64,000 nucleotides of DNA from contig USJW01000001.1 of assembly GCA_900555045.1 (NCBI GenBank), positions 1-64,000 on the forward strand, given 5' to 3'. Source of the DNA: an uncultured Clostridium sp. GTDB taxonomy: Bacteria; Bacillota; Clostridia; Lachnospirales; Lachnospiraceae. The position numbers and the translations under genes were made by a program. The notes beneath the pieces were generated by a model, which saw only the letters and a list, made by a program, of their open reading frames with translations, searched no databases and had not been told where the DNA came from. How positions within the stretch are numbered: position 1 is the stretch's first letter; each line of letters begins with the position of its first letter. Below are positions 51,180 to 59,142 of the stretch, piece by piece.

Positions 51180-51743
51180 TCACCCTTTTTTCGGCTTTTT
51201 CCTGAGCTTCAGAGAGATCTCCCTGCCGTCCGCCGCCCGCTTAAAGCAGCGCACAGCGATTGCCGCCCGCTCCTTCACGTCCTGGGGCTGCTCTGCCTCC
51301 ATCGCCTCGCGCACCTCTTCCATGGCTCTTCGCACATCCGGAAGTTCCAGCAGGCTGACCGCCGTGCAGAAAAAGGTCTTGCGCCGCCCGTCGTTGTAGC
51401 CATCAAGCAGCTGTTGGAGAATGGCCGTTTTCTCCTCAAGCTCCGCCCGGTAGGCGGCAAGCCCCATATCCCCGGCCCTTCTCAGATCCCGAATCATATT
51501 TTGATGCGACATAAAGGAATCGTAGTCGGTGAGGCCGTCATACCGCGCACACGCAAACTCCGGGCATTCGGAGCAGAACGCAATCCCGCCGTGTTCGATA
51601 CTGCAGCGGGCAATCGCGCAGGACTGGTTTCCCTCCCCGCCTCCGCAGCCGGGGCATGGGTTGTCCATATAGTGCATGGGACAGAGTCCGCAGTTCAAGC
51701 CGCACAGTGCAAAAAGCGGGTATTCTCTGATGAAATTTTTCAT
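51180..51743 (-). CDS. DUF3795-type cysteine-rich protein
   Basis: A 187-residue protein with an N-terminal Cys-rich module: ALCGLNCGLCPMHYMDNPCPGCGG, NQSCAIARCS and FCSECPEFACARYDGL, typical of the DUF3795 family and suggestive of zinc or iron-sulfur binding. The C-terminal half is helical and basic. The start is the ATG with GGAGGAGAGG upstream; longer open frame upstream is Arg-rich and overlaps the neighbouring gene. Function unknown. Confidence 0.8.
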   Translation of the reverse strand: MKNFIREYPLFALCGLNCGLCPMHYMDNPCPGCGGGEGNQSCAIARCSIEHGGIAFCSECPEFACARYDGLTDYDSFMSHQNMIRDLRRAGDMGLAAYRAELEEKTAILQQLLDGYNDGRRKTFFCTAVSLLELPDVRRAMEEVREAMEAEQPQDVKERAAIAVRCFKRAADGREISLKLRKKPKKG

Positions 51744-51850
51744 CGTCCTCTCCTCCTTCGCTCCTTTGAAAATCACCGGCACTTCTCCCGCAATTATATC
51801 ATGGGCCAAGATTCCGGGCAACGCCGGTTCGGCAGGAAATCTGCGGGAAC

Positions 51851-51884
51851 GGGGCGGAAAAACAATCCGTGTTTTTTCCGCCCC
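51851..51884 (-). terminator. Intrinsic terminator after the lipoprotein gene
   Basis: GGGGCGGAAAAA(A)AC / GTTTTTCCGCCCC forms a long stem with a 7-nt loop, 68 bp past the lipoprotein stop on the minus strand. The T-run is within the stem. Confidence 0.65.
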
Positions 51885-51951
51885 ATACCATGCCGTCCCA
51901 TACCATCCCGCTCCGCTCCCGCGGCGCATTTTTCTGTATCTGTCTCCCCGC

Positions 51952-54039
51952 TCACCGGCTCTGGCCGGCGTTCGCCTCAAAAATTCTACATTTTCCAATA
52001 TACGCGGCGTGATCCGGCGCCTGTGCCATGGCCGCCTCCGCCATCTCCCGATCCTCTTTTTTCACCCAGCTGGCCGTGACGATCCGCTCCTGATCCCCGG
52101 AATAGATAGGGATCCGCAGGTCCGGAGCCGTCAGGTCCTCCAGATCATCCGGGTGGACAAAGACCAGAATCTCCCGGTCCGTGAGCACAGCCAGCATATT
52201 CCCGCCAGGCGCGCTCACCGCGTCCACCGCCTCCGGGATGTAATAGCGGATGCGGTCAAACTTGCGCATCAGCTTGTCGTAGCCCGTGATTCTCTCCGGG
52301 ATATCCGCCTCCAGATACAGCGGATATTTCATTTCCTCGTGTGAGCTCCCGTTGGGGAAGGACGTCCGGGTGACCACCGGCAGCGCCGCCCTCACAGAGC
52401 CCTCCGACCGGGTGAAATAGGTCTGGCTTAAAAGCGGGACGTCCTGCTGGATGGTTCCCACCGTCCGCTCCCGCTCCCCGCGCGCCTCAAACACCTGGCG
52501 GTAATGCTCGATTCCCTGGTCCAGCGCGTTCCTGGCGCTGTTTTTCATGCCTTCCAGCTCCGAGACGGGCTGCCATGCCTCGTTCTGCAGCAGGATGCTC
52601 ACCGGCGACAGAAACGCGTGCACATCGCTCCACTTCCCGGTGCCTCCGCCCCAGTAGAAGGTGTCCGCCGTGGCCCCCAGCGCGTCCTCGCCCACAAACT
52701 CCAGGCGCTCCTGCATGCTGAGCGTCTCCCCCAGCGCACCGAAGCAGGTGTAATTTTCATCCACATAGGCGCGCACGCCGTCGCTGTCCACAAAACTCCC
52801 CGTGGAGGACAGCAGCTTCCAGTCAAAGTCCGTCACCAGCCCGTCCTGCGCCGTCCCGACACGCCCCCTGCGCGCCAGCGTCTCGCGGTAATACAGATAG
52901 CGGATCTCCCGCATCCCATCGCCGCTCCACCTAAGCACCACATCCGGCAGCTCCTTAAACGCTGCCCGGCCTCCCTCCGCCGTCACCCACAGCGTTCTGA
53001 GGTCCGACCGGCCTGCCAGCCCCAAAATAAGCCCGTACTCCGACTCCCGCTCCACCGCGGCCGTCCCTGTCCCAGGCGTCCGCTTGAGGGCGAACTGTTC
53101 CCCGTCCAGGGAAAGGGCCATCTCAAACGTCTCCCCCGCGCCGTTCTTCCCGGCGGCTCCGCCGGCCGTAAAGCCCTGGGGGGACGGCTCCACCTGCACG
53201 CTCCCGTCCCTCCGTCCGGGGATCTGCCGGTTCATCACCTCTCCCCAGAGCATCTGCCCTGAGGCCTCGCCCTCCAGGCGCCATAGCCTGAGGGACGTCT
53301 TCTCCCCGGGATCCTCGCCAGCCGCCAGCATATACAATAAACTGCCCGAGCCGTCCTTTAACTCCGCGCTCTTGAGCGCAAAGGAGTCGCACCCTCCGGC
53401 AAGCGGCAGACTGCAGCGCCGCGCAGATATTCCTTTTTCTTCCAAATAGTAGCAGTAAATTGGCGCCTCCGTGCAATTTTCCTTTTTCAGTCCCACCTCG
53501 ATCAGACGGTATCCATCTGCCTCCCGCTCCGCCTCAAGAAGCGGCAGCGCACAGTGCTCCCACGGGGTCACGCGCAGCGCCAGGCCGCTGCCTTTAAAGG
53601 CCGCCTTCACATCCTTCTCAAGGCCGCTCCCGACATCCAGAAGCGGATCCAGCACCGCGGCCATCTCGCCCGCCCACTTTCCGTAGCCGTAATCCCCGGT
53701 CAGCGGCTGCGCCGCCAGGCGCGCCAGCTCGGCAGACAACCGCTCATACTCCGCCTGCTGGGTGCGCTCCTCATCGGCAGTCCCCTGATAGGACGCGCTA
53801 TCGGCCGATTCCTGCCGCTGGCCGATGTCGTCGGATGTTCCGGACTTCTTCTCCTTCCCGTCCCCCGATCCCGGTTCCATGCCTTCATCCGGCGCGTTTC
53901 CCACCATGGGGACCGCCTCGCTCTCCTGCTTGAGACTCCCGGATACCTGCGTGCTCTTTCCCCCGCCGCACCCCCAAAGTGCCAGCGCAAGAACCGCAAT
54001 CCCGCACAGACAGCCCAACTTCTTTCTCCCGTTTCTCAT
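51952..54039 (-). CDS. Large predicted lipoprotein of unknown function
   Basis: A 695-residue secreted lipoprotein. The signal peptide is KKLGCLCGIAVLALALWGC with lipobox LWGC, so C24 would be lipidated. An acidic/Ser-rich linker (about 28-85) follows. The mature part is a mixed alpha/beta protein with FVDSDGVRAYVDENYTCFG and YPLYLEADIPERITGYDKLM, IYSGDQERIVTASWVKKEDR. No enzyme motif was recognised. It may be a large surface or solute-sensing protein. It is divergent from pncB. Confidence 0.75.
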   Translation of the reverse strand: MRNGRKKLGCLCGIAVLALALWGCGGGKSTQVSGSLKQESEAVPMVGNAPDEGMEPGSGDGKEKKSGTSDDIGQRQESADSASYQGTADEERTQQAEYERLSAELARLAAQPLTGDYGYGKWAGEMAAVLDPLLDVGSGLEKDVKAAFKGSGLALRVTPWEHCALPLLEAEREADGYRLIEVGLKKENCTEAPIYCYYLEEKGISARRCSLPLAGGCDSFALKSAELKDGSGSLLYMLAAGEDPGEKTSLRLWRLEGEASGQMLWGEVMNRQIPGRRDGSVQVEPSPQGFTAGGAAGKNGAGETFEMALSLDGEQFALKRTPGTGTAAVERESEYGLILGLAGRSDLRTLWVTAEGGRAAFKELPDVVLRWSGDGMREIRYLYYRETLARRGRVGTAQDGLVTDFDWKLLSSTGSFVDSDGVRAYVDENYTCFGALGETLSMQERLEFVGEDALGATADTFYWGGGTGKWSDVHAFLSPVSILLQNEAWQPVSELEGMKNSARNALDQGIEHYRQVFEARGERERTVGTIQQDVPLLSQTYFTRSEGSVRAALPVVTRTSFPNGSSHEEMKYPLYLEADIPERITGYDKLMRKFDRIRYYIPEAVDAVSAPGGNMLAVLTDREILVFVHPDDLEDLTAPDLRIPIYSGDQERIVTASWVKKEDREMAEAAMAQAPDHAAYIGKCRIFEANAGQSR

Positions 54040-54158
54040 GGCGCGCCCTCCTCTCTTTTCTCCATTTTACCTCATTTTCCGGGCAACCGCCACGCCATTC
54101 CAAGAAAAGCCGGAATTTCTTTTTCTCCCCTGTTATTGTTAATTTTTTATCAATTCGT

Positions 54159-54186
54159 TTGCCTTTTGTAAAATTTGTGTTATACT
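54159..54186 (+). promoter_or_regulatory. Extended -10 promoter for pncB
   Basis: TTGCCT, 16-bp spacer, TGT-TATACT (extended -10). The start codon is 77 bp downstream. No obvious NAD-type repressor palindrome was seen in the leader. Confidence 0.6.
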
Positions 54187-54262
54187 ACTGTACAATAACC
54201 GCGCGGACCTCCAAAATTTTACTGTCCAACCGACAGCTGCCCGCGCCACAGGAGGAAATCAC

Positions 54263-55723
54263 ATGGAGCAAAGAAATCTAACCCTATTGACCGACCTGTA
54301 TGAACTGACCATGATGCAGGGATACTTTAAAGAGAAGGACGCCAACGAGACCGTGGTGTTCGACATGTTCTACCGCAACAACCCCCATGGCAACGGCTTC
54401 GCAATCTGCGCTGGCCTGGAGCAGGTGATCGAGTACATTGAGAACCTGCATTTCACAGACGACGAGATCGCATATCTGCGCAGTCTCAACATGTTCGAGG
54501 ATGATTTCCTGGATTATCTCCATGAGTTCCGTTTCACCGGCGACGTCTACGCGATCCCCGAGGGCACGGTGGTGTTCCCGAGAGAACCCCTGGTGAAGGT
54601 CATCGCCCCCATCATGCAGGCCCAGCTGGTCGAGACCGCCCTGCTCAACATCATCAACCACCAGAGCTTAATCGCCACCAAGACCGAGCGCATCGTCTAC
54701 GCGGCCAAGGGCGACGGCGTGATGGAATTCGGACTGCGCCGGGCGCAGGGTCCGGACGCCGGAATCTACGGCGCCAGGGCCGCCATGATCGCCGGCTGCA
54801 TCGGCACCTCCAACGTGCTCACCGGCAAGATGTTCGACGTCCCCGTAAAGGGCACCCACGCCCACAGCTGGATCATGAGCTTCCCGGACGAGCTGACCGC
54901 CTTCCGCACCTACGCGAAGCTCTATCCCTCCGCCTGCATCCTCCTGGTGGACACCTACGACACCTTAAATTCCGGTGTTCCCAACGCCATCAAGGTGTTT
55001 AAGGAGATGCGCGAGGCCGGAATCCCGTTGACCTTCTACGGAATCCGCCTGGACAGCGGCGACCTGGCCTACCTCTCCAAGAAGGCCAAAAAGATGCTGG
55101 ACGAGGCCGGCTTCTCCGACGCGGTGATCTCCGCCTCCAACGACCTGGACGAGGAGCTGATCAACAGCTTAAAGATGCAGGGCGCCACCATCAACTCCTG
55201 GGGCGTGGGCACCAACCTGATCACCTCCAAGGACTGCCCCTCCTTCGGCGGCGTCTACAAGCTGGCCGCTGTGAAGGACAAGTCCACCGGAGAGTTTATC
55301 CCCAAGATCAAGCTGTCCGAGAACGCGGAGAAGATCACCAACCCCGGCAACAAGACCATCCAGCGAATCTATGACAAGAACACCGGAAAGATCATCGCGG
55401 ACCTGATCTGCCTGGTGGGCGAAAAGTTCGACACCAGCAACTCCCTGCTGCTGTTCGACCCCATCGAGACCTGGAAGAAGACCATGCTGGCCCCCGGCTC
55501 CTACACGCTGCGCGAACTCTTGGTCCCCGTGTTCCTGGAGGGCAAGTGCGTTTACCGCTCTCCCAAGGTCATGGACATCCAGGCCTACTGCAAGGGAGAG
55601 CTGGACACCCTGTGGGACGAGTCCAAGCGCCTGATCAACCCCCACACCGTGCATGTGGATTTGTCCAACCAGCTGTGGCATATCAAGAATCAGCTGTTGG
55701 ATTCTTATCACCGTTCGAAATAA
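54263..55723 (+). CDS. pncB: Nicotinate phosphoribosyltransferase
   Basis: A 486-residue enzyme forming nicotinate mononucleotide from nicotinate and PRPP for NAD salvage. Family blocks: LLTDLYELTMMQGYF, EFGLRRAQGPDAG, GTSNVLTGKMFDVPVKGTHAHSW (split here around the conserved GTHAHSW with the autophosphorylated histidine), YGIRLDSGDLAYLSKKAKKML and GVGTNLITSKDCPSFGGVYKL. AGGAGG precedes the ATG. It is a single-gene unit. Confidence 0.95.
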   Translation: MEQRNLTLLTDLYELTMMQGYFKEKDANETVVFDMFYRNNPHGNGFAICAGLEQVIEYIENLHFTDDEIAYLRSLNMFEDDFLDYLHEFRFTGDVYAIPEGTVVFPREPLVKVIAPIMQAQLVETALLNIINHQSLIATKTERIVYAAKGDGVMEFGLRRAQGPDAGIYGARAAMIAGCIGTSNVLTGKMFDVPVKGTHAHSWIMSFPDELTAFRTYAKLYPSACILLVDTYDTLNSGVPNAIKVFKEMREAGIPLTFYGIRLDSGDLAYLSKKAKKMLDEAGFSDAVISASNDLDEELINSLKMQGATINSWGVGTNLITSKDCPSFGGVYKLAAVKDKSTGEFIPKIKLSENAEKITNPGNKTIQRIYDKNTGKIIADLICLVGEKFDTSNSLLLFDPIETWKKTMLAPGSYTLRELLVPVFLEGKCVYRSPKVMDIQAYCKGELDTLWDESKRLINPHTVHVDLSNQLWHIKNQLLDSYHRSK

Positions 55724-55736
55724 ACCTGACATAAAA

Positions 55737-55783
55737 GGGCCCGGAGAAAAAGCTCACATTTGCTTTCTCTCCAGGCCCTTTTT
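55737..55783. terminator. Bidirectional terminator between pncB and ribF
   Basis: AAGGGCC-CGGAGAAAAAGC and GCTTTCTCTCC-A-GGCCCTT fold with an 8-nt loop, with T-runs on both strands. It serves the two convergent units. Confidence 0.85.
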
Positions 55784-55787
55784 CTGC

Positions 55788-56774
55788 CTAATCATTTTCC
55801 CCGCCCCCGACGGTGATCTCATGTCCCCATCGGATTTCCGGGTGTTCTTCAAAATAGACGGCCGCCCTCTTCTTGTCCCGCGCGATCTGCTCCCGCAGCT
55901 CCCCAAGGGACGCGAACGTCCGCTCAGGCCGCAGAAACGAGATGAGCTGCACCTCGATCACCTGATCATAGATATCCTGATCCAAATCAAAGATAAAGGT
56001 CTCCACCCCTACCGGGTTCTCCCCCTCGATGGTGGGCTTTTTCCCGATATTGGTGACGCCCCGGTAGTACTTCCGGTCCACCAGGACCCGCGACACGTAC
56101 ACGCCGAAGCGCGGCAGACGCTTGATGGCGGGCGGCACCAAATTGGCGGTGGGGAAGCCCAGCACGCTCCCGCCCATGTGGCGGCCGTGCACCACGGTCC
56201 CGTGGATGGCGTAGGGTTCCCCAAGAAGCTCGTTGGCCTTCTCGATGTTCCCCTTGTCCAGCTCCTCCCGGATGTAGGTGCTGCTGATGTCCCTGTCCCT
56301 GGCGTCGTCCTTCTCCTTCTCGATCACATAGAGCTGGTAGCCGTACTTGCCGGACAGCTCCGCCAACACCCGGGCATCGCCCAGGCGCCGGTAGCCGAAC
56401 CGGCAATCCGTCCCCACCACGATGGCCTTAGCGTTCATGCGCTCCACCAGGATCTCCCGCACAAACTCCTCCGCGGACATGTGCTGGGTCTCCGCCGTGA
56501 AGGGGTACTCCACCAGGCAGTCGATGCCGGTCTTTTTCATGTTGTTCCGCCGCTCCAGGTTGGTGGTCAGAACCGTCTGCGCCTCTCCGGTCACCATGGC
56601 GGCCGGAGCCACGCTGAAGGTGAACACGGCGGTCTGGTATCCCAGATGCTCCTTCACCTCCTGCATCTTGCGCATCAGCTTCTGATGTCCCCTGTGTCTT
56701 CCGTCAAACTTGCCCAGGGTCACAACGGTCGGGGTTTCGATATGAAATTCCGTGGTATTTGCAATATACCTCAT
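55788..56774 (-). CDS. ribF: Bifunctional riboflavin kinase / FAD synthetase
   Basis: A 328-residue protein. The N-terminal nucleotidyltransferase has TLGKFDGRHRGHQKLM (variant of GNFDGxHxGH) and a C-terminal-half STYIREELDKGN (ISSTxIR motif). The riboflavin kinase domain has PTANLVPP and IGKKPTIEG, GVETFIFDLDQDIYDQ. It makes FMN and FAD. It is the last gene of the operon in the translation/ribosome block; 47 bp from truB. Confidence 0.94.
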   Translation of the reverse strand: MRYIANTTEFHIETPTVVTLGKFDGRHRGHQKLMRKMQEVKEHLGYQTAVFTFSVAPAAMVTGEAQTVLTTNLERRNNMKKTGIDCLVEYPFTAETQHMSAEEFVREILVERMNAKAIVVGTDCRFGYRRLGDARVLAELSGKYGYQLYVIEKEKDDARDRDISSTYIREELDKGNIEKANELLGEPYAIHGTVVHGRHMGGSVLGFPTANLVPPAIKRLPRFGVYVSRVLVDRKYYRGVTNIGKKPTIEGENPVGVETFIFDLDQDIYDQVIEVQLISFLRPERTFASLGELREQIARDKKRAAVYFEEHPEIRWGHEITVGGGEND

Positions 56775-56821
56775 TCCTGTATCTCCCTTGGCTTTCTCTG
56801 TCTATGAGCCGCCCTGCGGCC

Positions 56822-57730
56822 TCAAAGCGCAAACATCTTCCAGGGCTTAAACCAGTGCTTGTCCTTCCGGTACTCGTAAAGCCCCAAAAAGCTTCCCTCG
56901 CTGTCGTACATGCGAAACGCCTCGCCGTCCTCCGGGTGCCCGGGGTCCTCCAGCTGCTTTTTAAAGACCGGATTGCCGTTGTGCACCAGCCCGTCCGCCT
57001 CCGGCTTCGCGTGCGCTGCCGGATAGTCCGCCAGCACCTCCTCCACCGTCAGAACGTGGGGCTCAATCTCCCCGGCCTTGGCGAGCGCCTCAATTTCATC
57101 TAAGGTCAGGCTGTCCTCGACGCCAAAGCGCCCCGACCGGGTCCTGGTCAGCTGCTCCATGCAGCCGCCGCAGCCGAGGCTGCGCCCGATGTCGTAGCAC
57201 AGGGTGCGGATGTAGGTCCCCTTGGAGCAGGTGACGCTCATGGTCACCCGCGGGAGATTGATGGACTCCACCTCGATCTCGTGGATGACCACCGGGCGCG
57301 GCTTGCGCTCCACCTCCTTGCCCGCGCGGGCCAGGTCGCAGAGCTTCTTTCCGTCCACCTTGAGGGCCGAGTACATGGGCGGCACCTGCTCGTAGTCGCC
57401 CAGGAAGGCCATCACGGCCTCGCGCACCTGCTCCGGCTTTAAAGCCATGGCGGCGGGTATGTCCTCAGAAAGCGTCTGCCCGGTGGTGTCCTGGGTGTCG
57501 GTCTCCCGCCCCAAAAGCATCACCGCCCGGTAGGTCTTTGTCCGGTCCGTCAGCATGTCGCAGAGCCGGGTCGCGGCCCCGAGACACACCGGGAGCACGC
57601 CCTCGGCCGCCGGGTCAAGCGTCCCCGTGTGGCCGATCTTCTTCTGTCTTAAGATACCGCGAAGCCGGGCTACCACATCGTGAGATGTGTAGCCCGGTTC
57701 CTTGTATACATTGATTAATCCGTTTATCAT
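56822..57730 (-). CDS. truB: tRNA pseudouridine-55 synthase
   Basis: A 302-residue enzyme. The catalytic aspartate D39 lies in KIGHTGTLDPAAEGVLPV; INVYKEPGYTSHDVV begins the fold; RTLCYDIGRSLGCGG is in the core; a C-terminal PUA-like tail is present. It converts U55 in the T-loop of most tRNAs. The start is the ATG with AGGAG upstream, 10 bp after nrnA, fitting tight operon organisation. Confidence 0.94.
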   Translation of the reverse strand: MINGLINVYKEPGYTSHDVVARLRGILRQKKIGHTGTLDPAAEGVLPVCLGAATRLCDMLTDRTKTYRAVMLLGRETDTQDTTGQTLSEDIPAAMALKPEQVREAVMAFLGDYEQVPPMYSALKVDGKKLCDLARAGKEVERKPRPVVIHEIEVESINLPRVTMSVTCSKGTYIRTLCYDIGRSLGCGGCMEQLTRTRSGRFGVEDSLTLDEIEALAKAGEIEPHVLTVEEVLADYPAAHAKPEADGLVHNGNPVFKKQLEDPGHPEDGEAFRMYDSEGSFLGLYEYRKDKHWFKPWKMFAL

Positions 57731-57740
57731 GGCCTCTCCT

Positions 57741-58709
57741 TTACTGCTGTTCCCCATCCGTCTTCAGCTGCTTGGAGATATGTATGGCCAGGTTGTTGAT
57801 CACATCGTGCATACTTCCGCCCATGGTGCAGCCGGCCGCGTGCACATGTCCGCCGCCGCCAAAAAACGCGGCGATCTTGCTCACGTCCACCACACTCTGG
57901 GAGCGCATGCTCACCTTAAACTCCTGAGGGCCGGACTCGTACAGGAACAGCGCGCACTCCACGCCCTCGGTCAGCCGCAGCTGGTCGATGATTCCGTCCA
58001 AATCCTTGCTGTCCACGCCGTAGAACTCCATATCCTTCTTGCGGATCGCGCTGAAAATGCACTTTCCGTCCATAAAGGTGATGCTCTCCAGCAGCGCTCT
58101 TCCCAGAATCTGATTCTGGATGTAGGTTTTGCGGTAAAAGCTGTCGTCGATGATGCTCCCGAAGTTGATCCCCTTCTCCATCAGCTTTCCTGCGATCTCC
58201 ATGGTCTTCGCGGAGGTGCAGGAGTACTTGAACACGCCCGTGTCATGGACCAGGCCGGTGTACAGGCACTCCGCCACCCGCTTGTCGATGAACTCCTCGT
58301 CCAGCTGGCCGTAAAGCACCTCGCAGGTGGAGCTGGCCTGGTCCACCACCAGATTGGCCGACGCATAGCGCGTGTTGGTCACGTGGTGGTCCAGGCAGAT
58401 GCTGTTTTTCGCCCGGTCCAGGTAGCAGACAAATGCCCCCAGCCGTTCCCGGTCTCCGCTGTCCAGGCAGACGCACAGGTCATAGACCTCCTCGTCCGGC
58501 TGGTGCCGGATCTCGTCAAACCCCTTCAGGTACGCGAACTTTGCGGACGCCTCCTCCAGATAAACCCTAGCCTCAATCCCCGGATATTTGTTTCCCAGGT
58601 AATTGTACAGCCCCAGGGTTGAGCCAAGACAGTCCCCGTCCGGGCGCACATGGCCCAGGATCGCGACGCGCTCTACGCCCTCCAGCATGGATTCCAGTAT
58701 ACGGCTCAT
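57741..58709 (-). CDS. nrnA: DHH/DHHA1 nanoRNase and pAp phosphatase
   Basis: A 322-residue phosphoesterase. HVRPDGDCLGS near residue 20 and ICLDHHVTNTRYAS (DHH motif near 110-120) bind manganese. The C-terminal DHHA1 ends with AFFGGGGHVHAAGCTM (GGGHxxAAG motif). It degrades short oligoribonucleotides and 3'-phosphoadenosine 5'-phosphate. It overlaps rbfA by ATGA and lies in the usual rbfA-nrnA-truB order. Confidence 0.93.
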   Translation of the reverse strand: MSRILESMLEGVERVAILGHVRPDGDCLGSTLGLYNYLGNKYPGIEARVYLEEASAKFAYLKGFDEIRHQPDEEVYDLCVCLDSGDRERLGAFVCYLDRAKNSICLDHHVTNTRYASANLVVDQASSTCEVLYGQLDEEFIDKRVAECLYTGLVHDTGVFKYSCTSAKTMEIAGKLMEKGINFGSIIDDSFYRKTYIQNQILGRALLESITFMDGKCIFSAIRKKDMEFYGVDSKDLDGIIDQLRLTEGVECALFLYESGPQEFKVSMRSQSVVDVSKIAAFFGGGGHVHAAGCTMGGSMHDVINNLAIHISKQLKTDGEQQ

Positions 58710-59101
58710 AGGCTCTCCTCCTCGTCATCAGACGGTTCTTCGCCGCGCAGGTCCTTTGTCACCTCGTCGATCAAGTGGGACATGTTCACACCGTACTCGA
58801 TGGACTGGTCCAGGATAAACTTGATCTGCGGCGTGTTGCGCAGGTTGACCCTTCTGGCCAGCTCCCTGCGCACAAAGCCCTCCGCGCTCTTCAAACCCTC
58901 AATGGTTGCCTTACCGGCGTCCTCGTTGCCGAGCACGCTGATAAACGCCTTGCAGTATTTGAGATCGGGGGTAACCTCCACGGAAACCACGCTGGTCATC
59001 GGATGAATCCGGGGATCCTTGATCCCCGAACGGATGATTTCGCTCAGCTCCCGCTGTACCTCCATGTTGATTCTCGTATTTTTAATGCTGTTTTTACGCA
59101 T
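58706..59101 (-). CDS. rbfA: Ribosome-binding factor A
   Basis: A 131-residue KH-like protein assisting late 30S maturation. NTRINMEVQRELSEIIRSGIKDPRI and VSVEVTPDLKYCKAFISVLG match the family; the acidic tail SDDEEESL is common. The start was placed at the ATG after GAGAGGG; a longer open frame is Arg-rich. It follows infB by 41 bp. Confidence 0.93.
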   Translation of the reverse strand: MRKNSIKNTRINMEVQRELSEIIRSGIKDPRIHPMTSVVSVEVTPDLKYCKAFISVLGNEDAGKATIEGLKSAEGFVRRELARRVNLRNTPQIKFILDQSIEYGVNMSHLIDEVTKDLRGEEPSDDEEESL

Positions 59102-59142
59102 AAATTCCCTCTCTTTTCTTTCCGGAGGGCAACGCTTACGGC

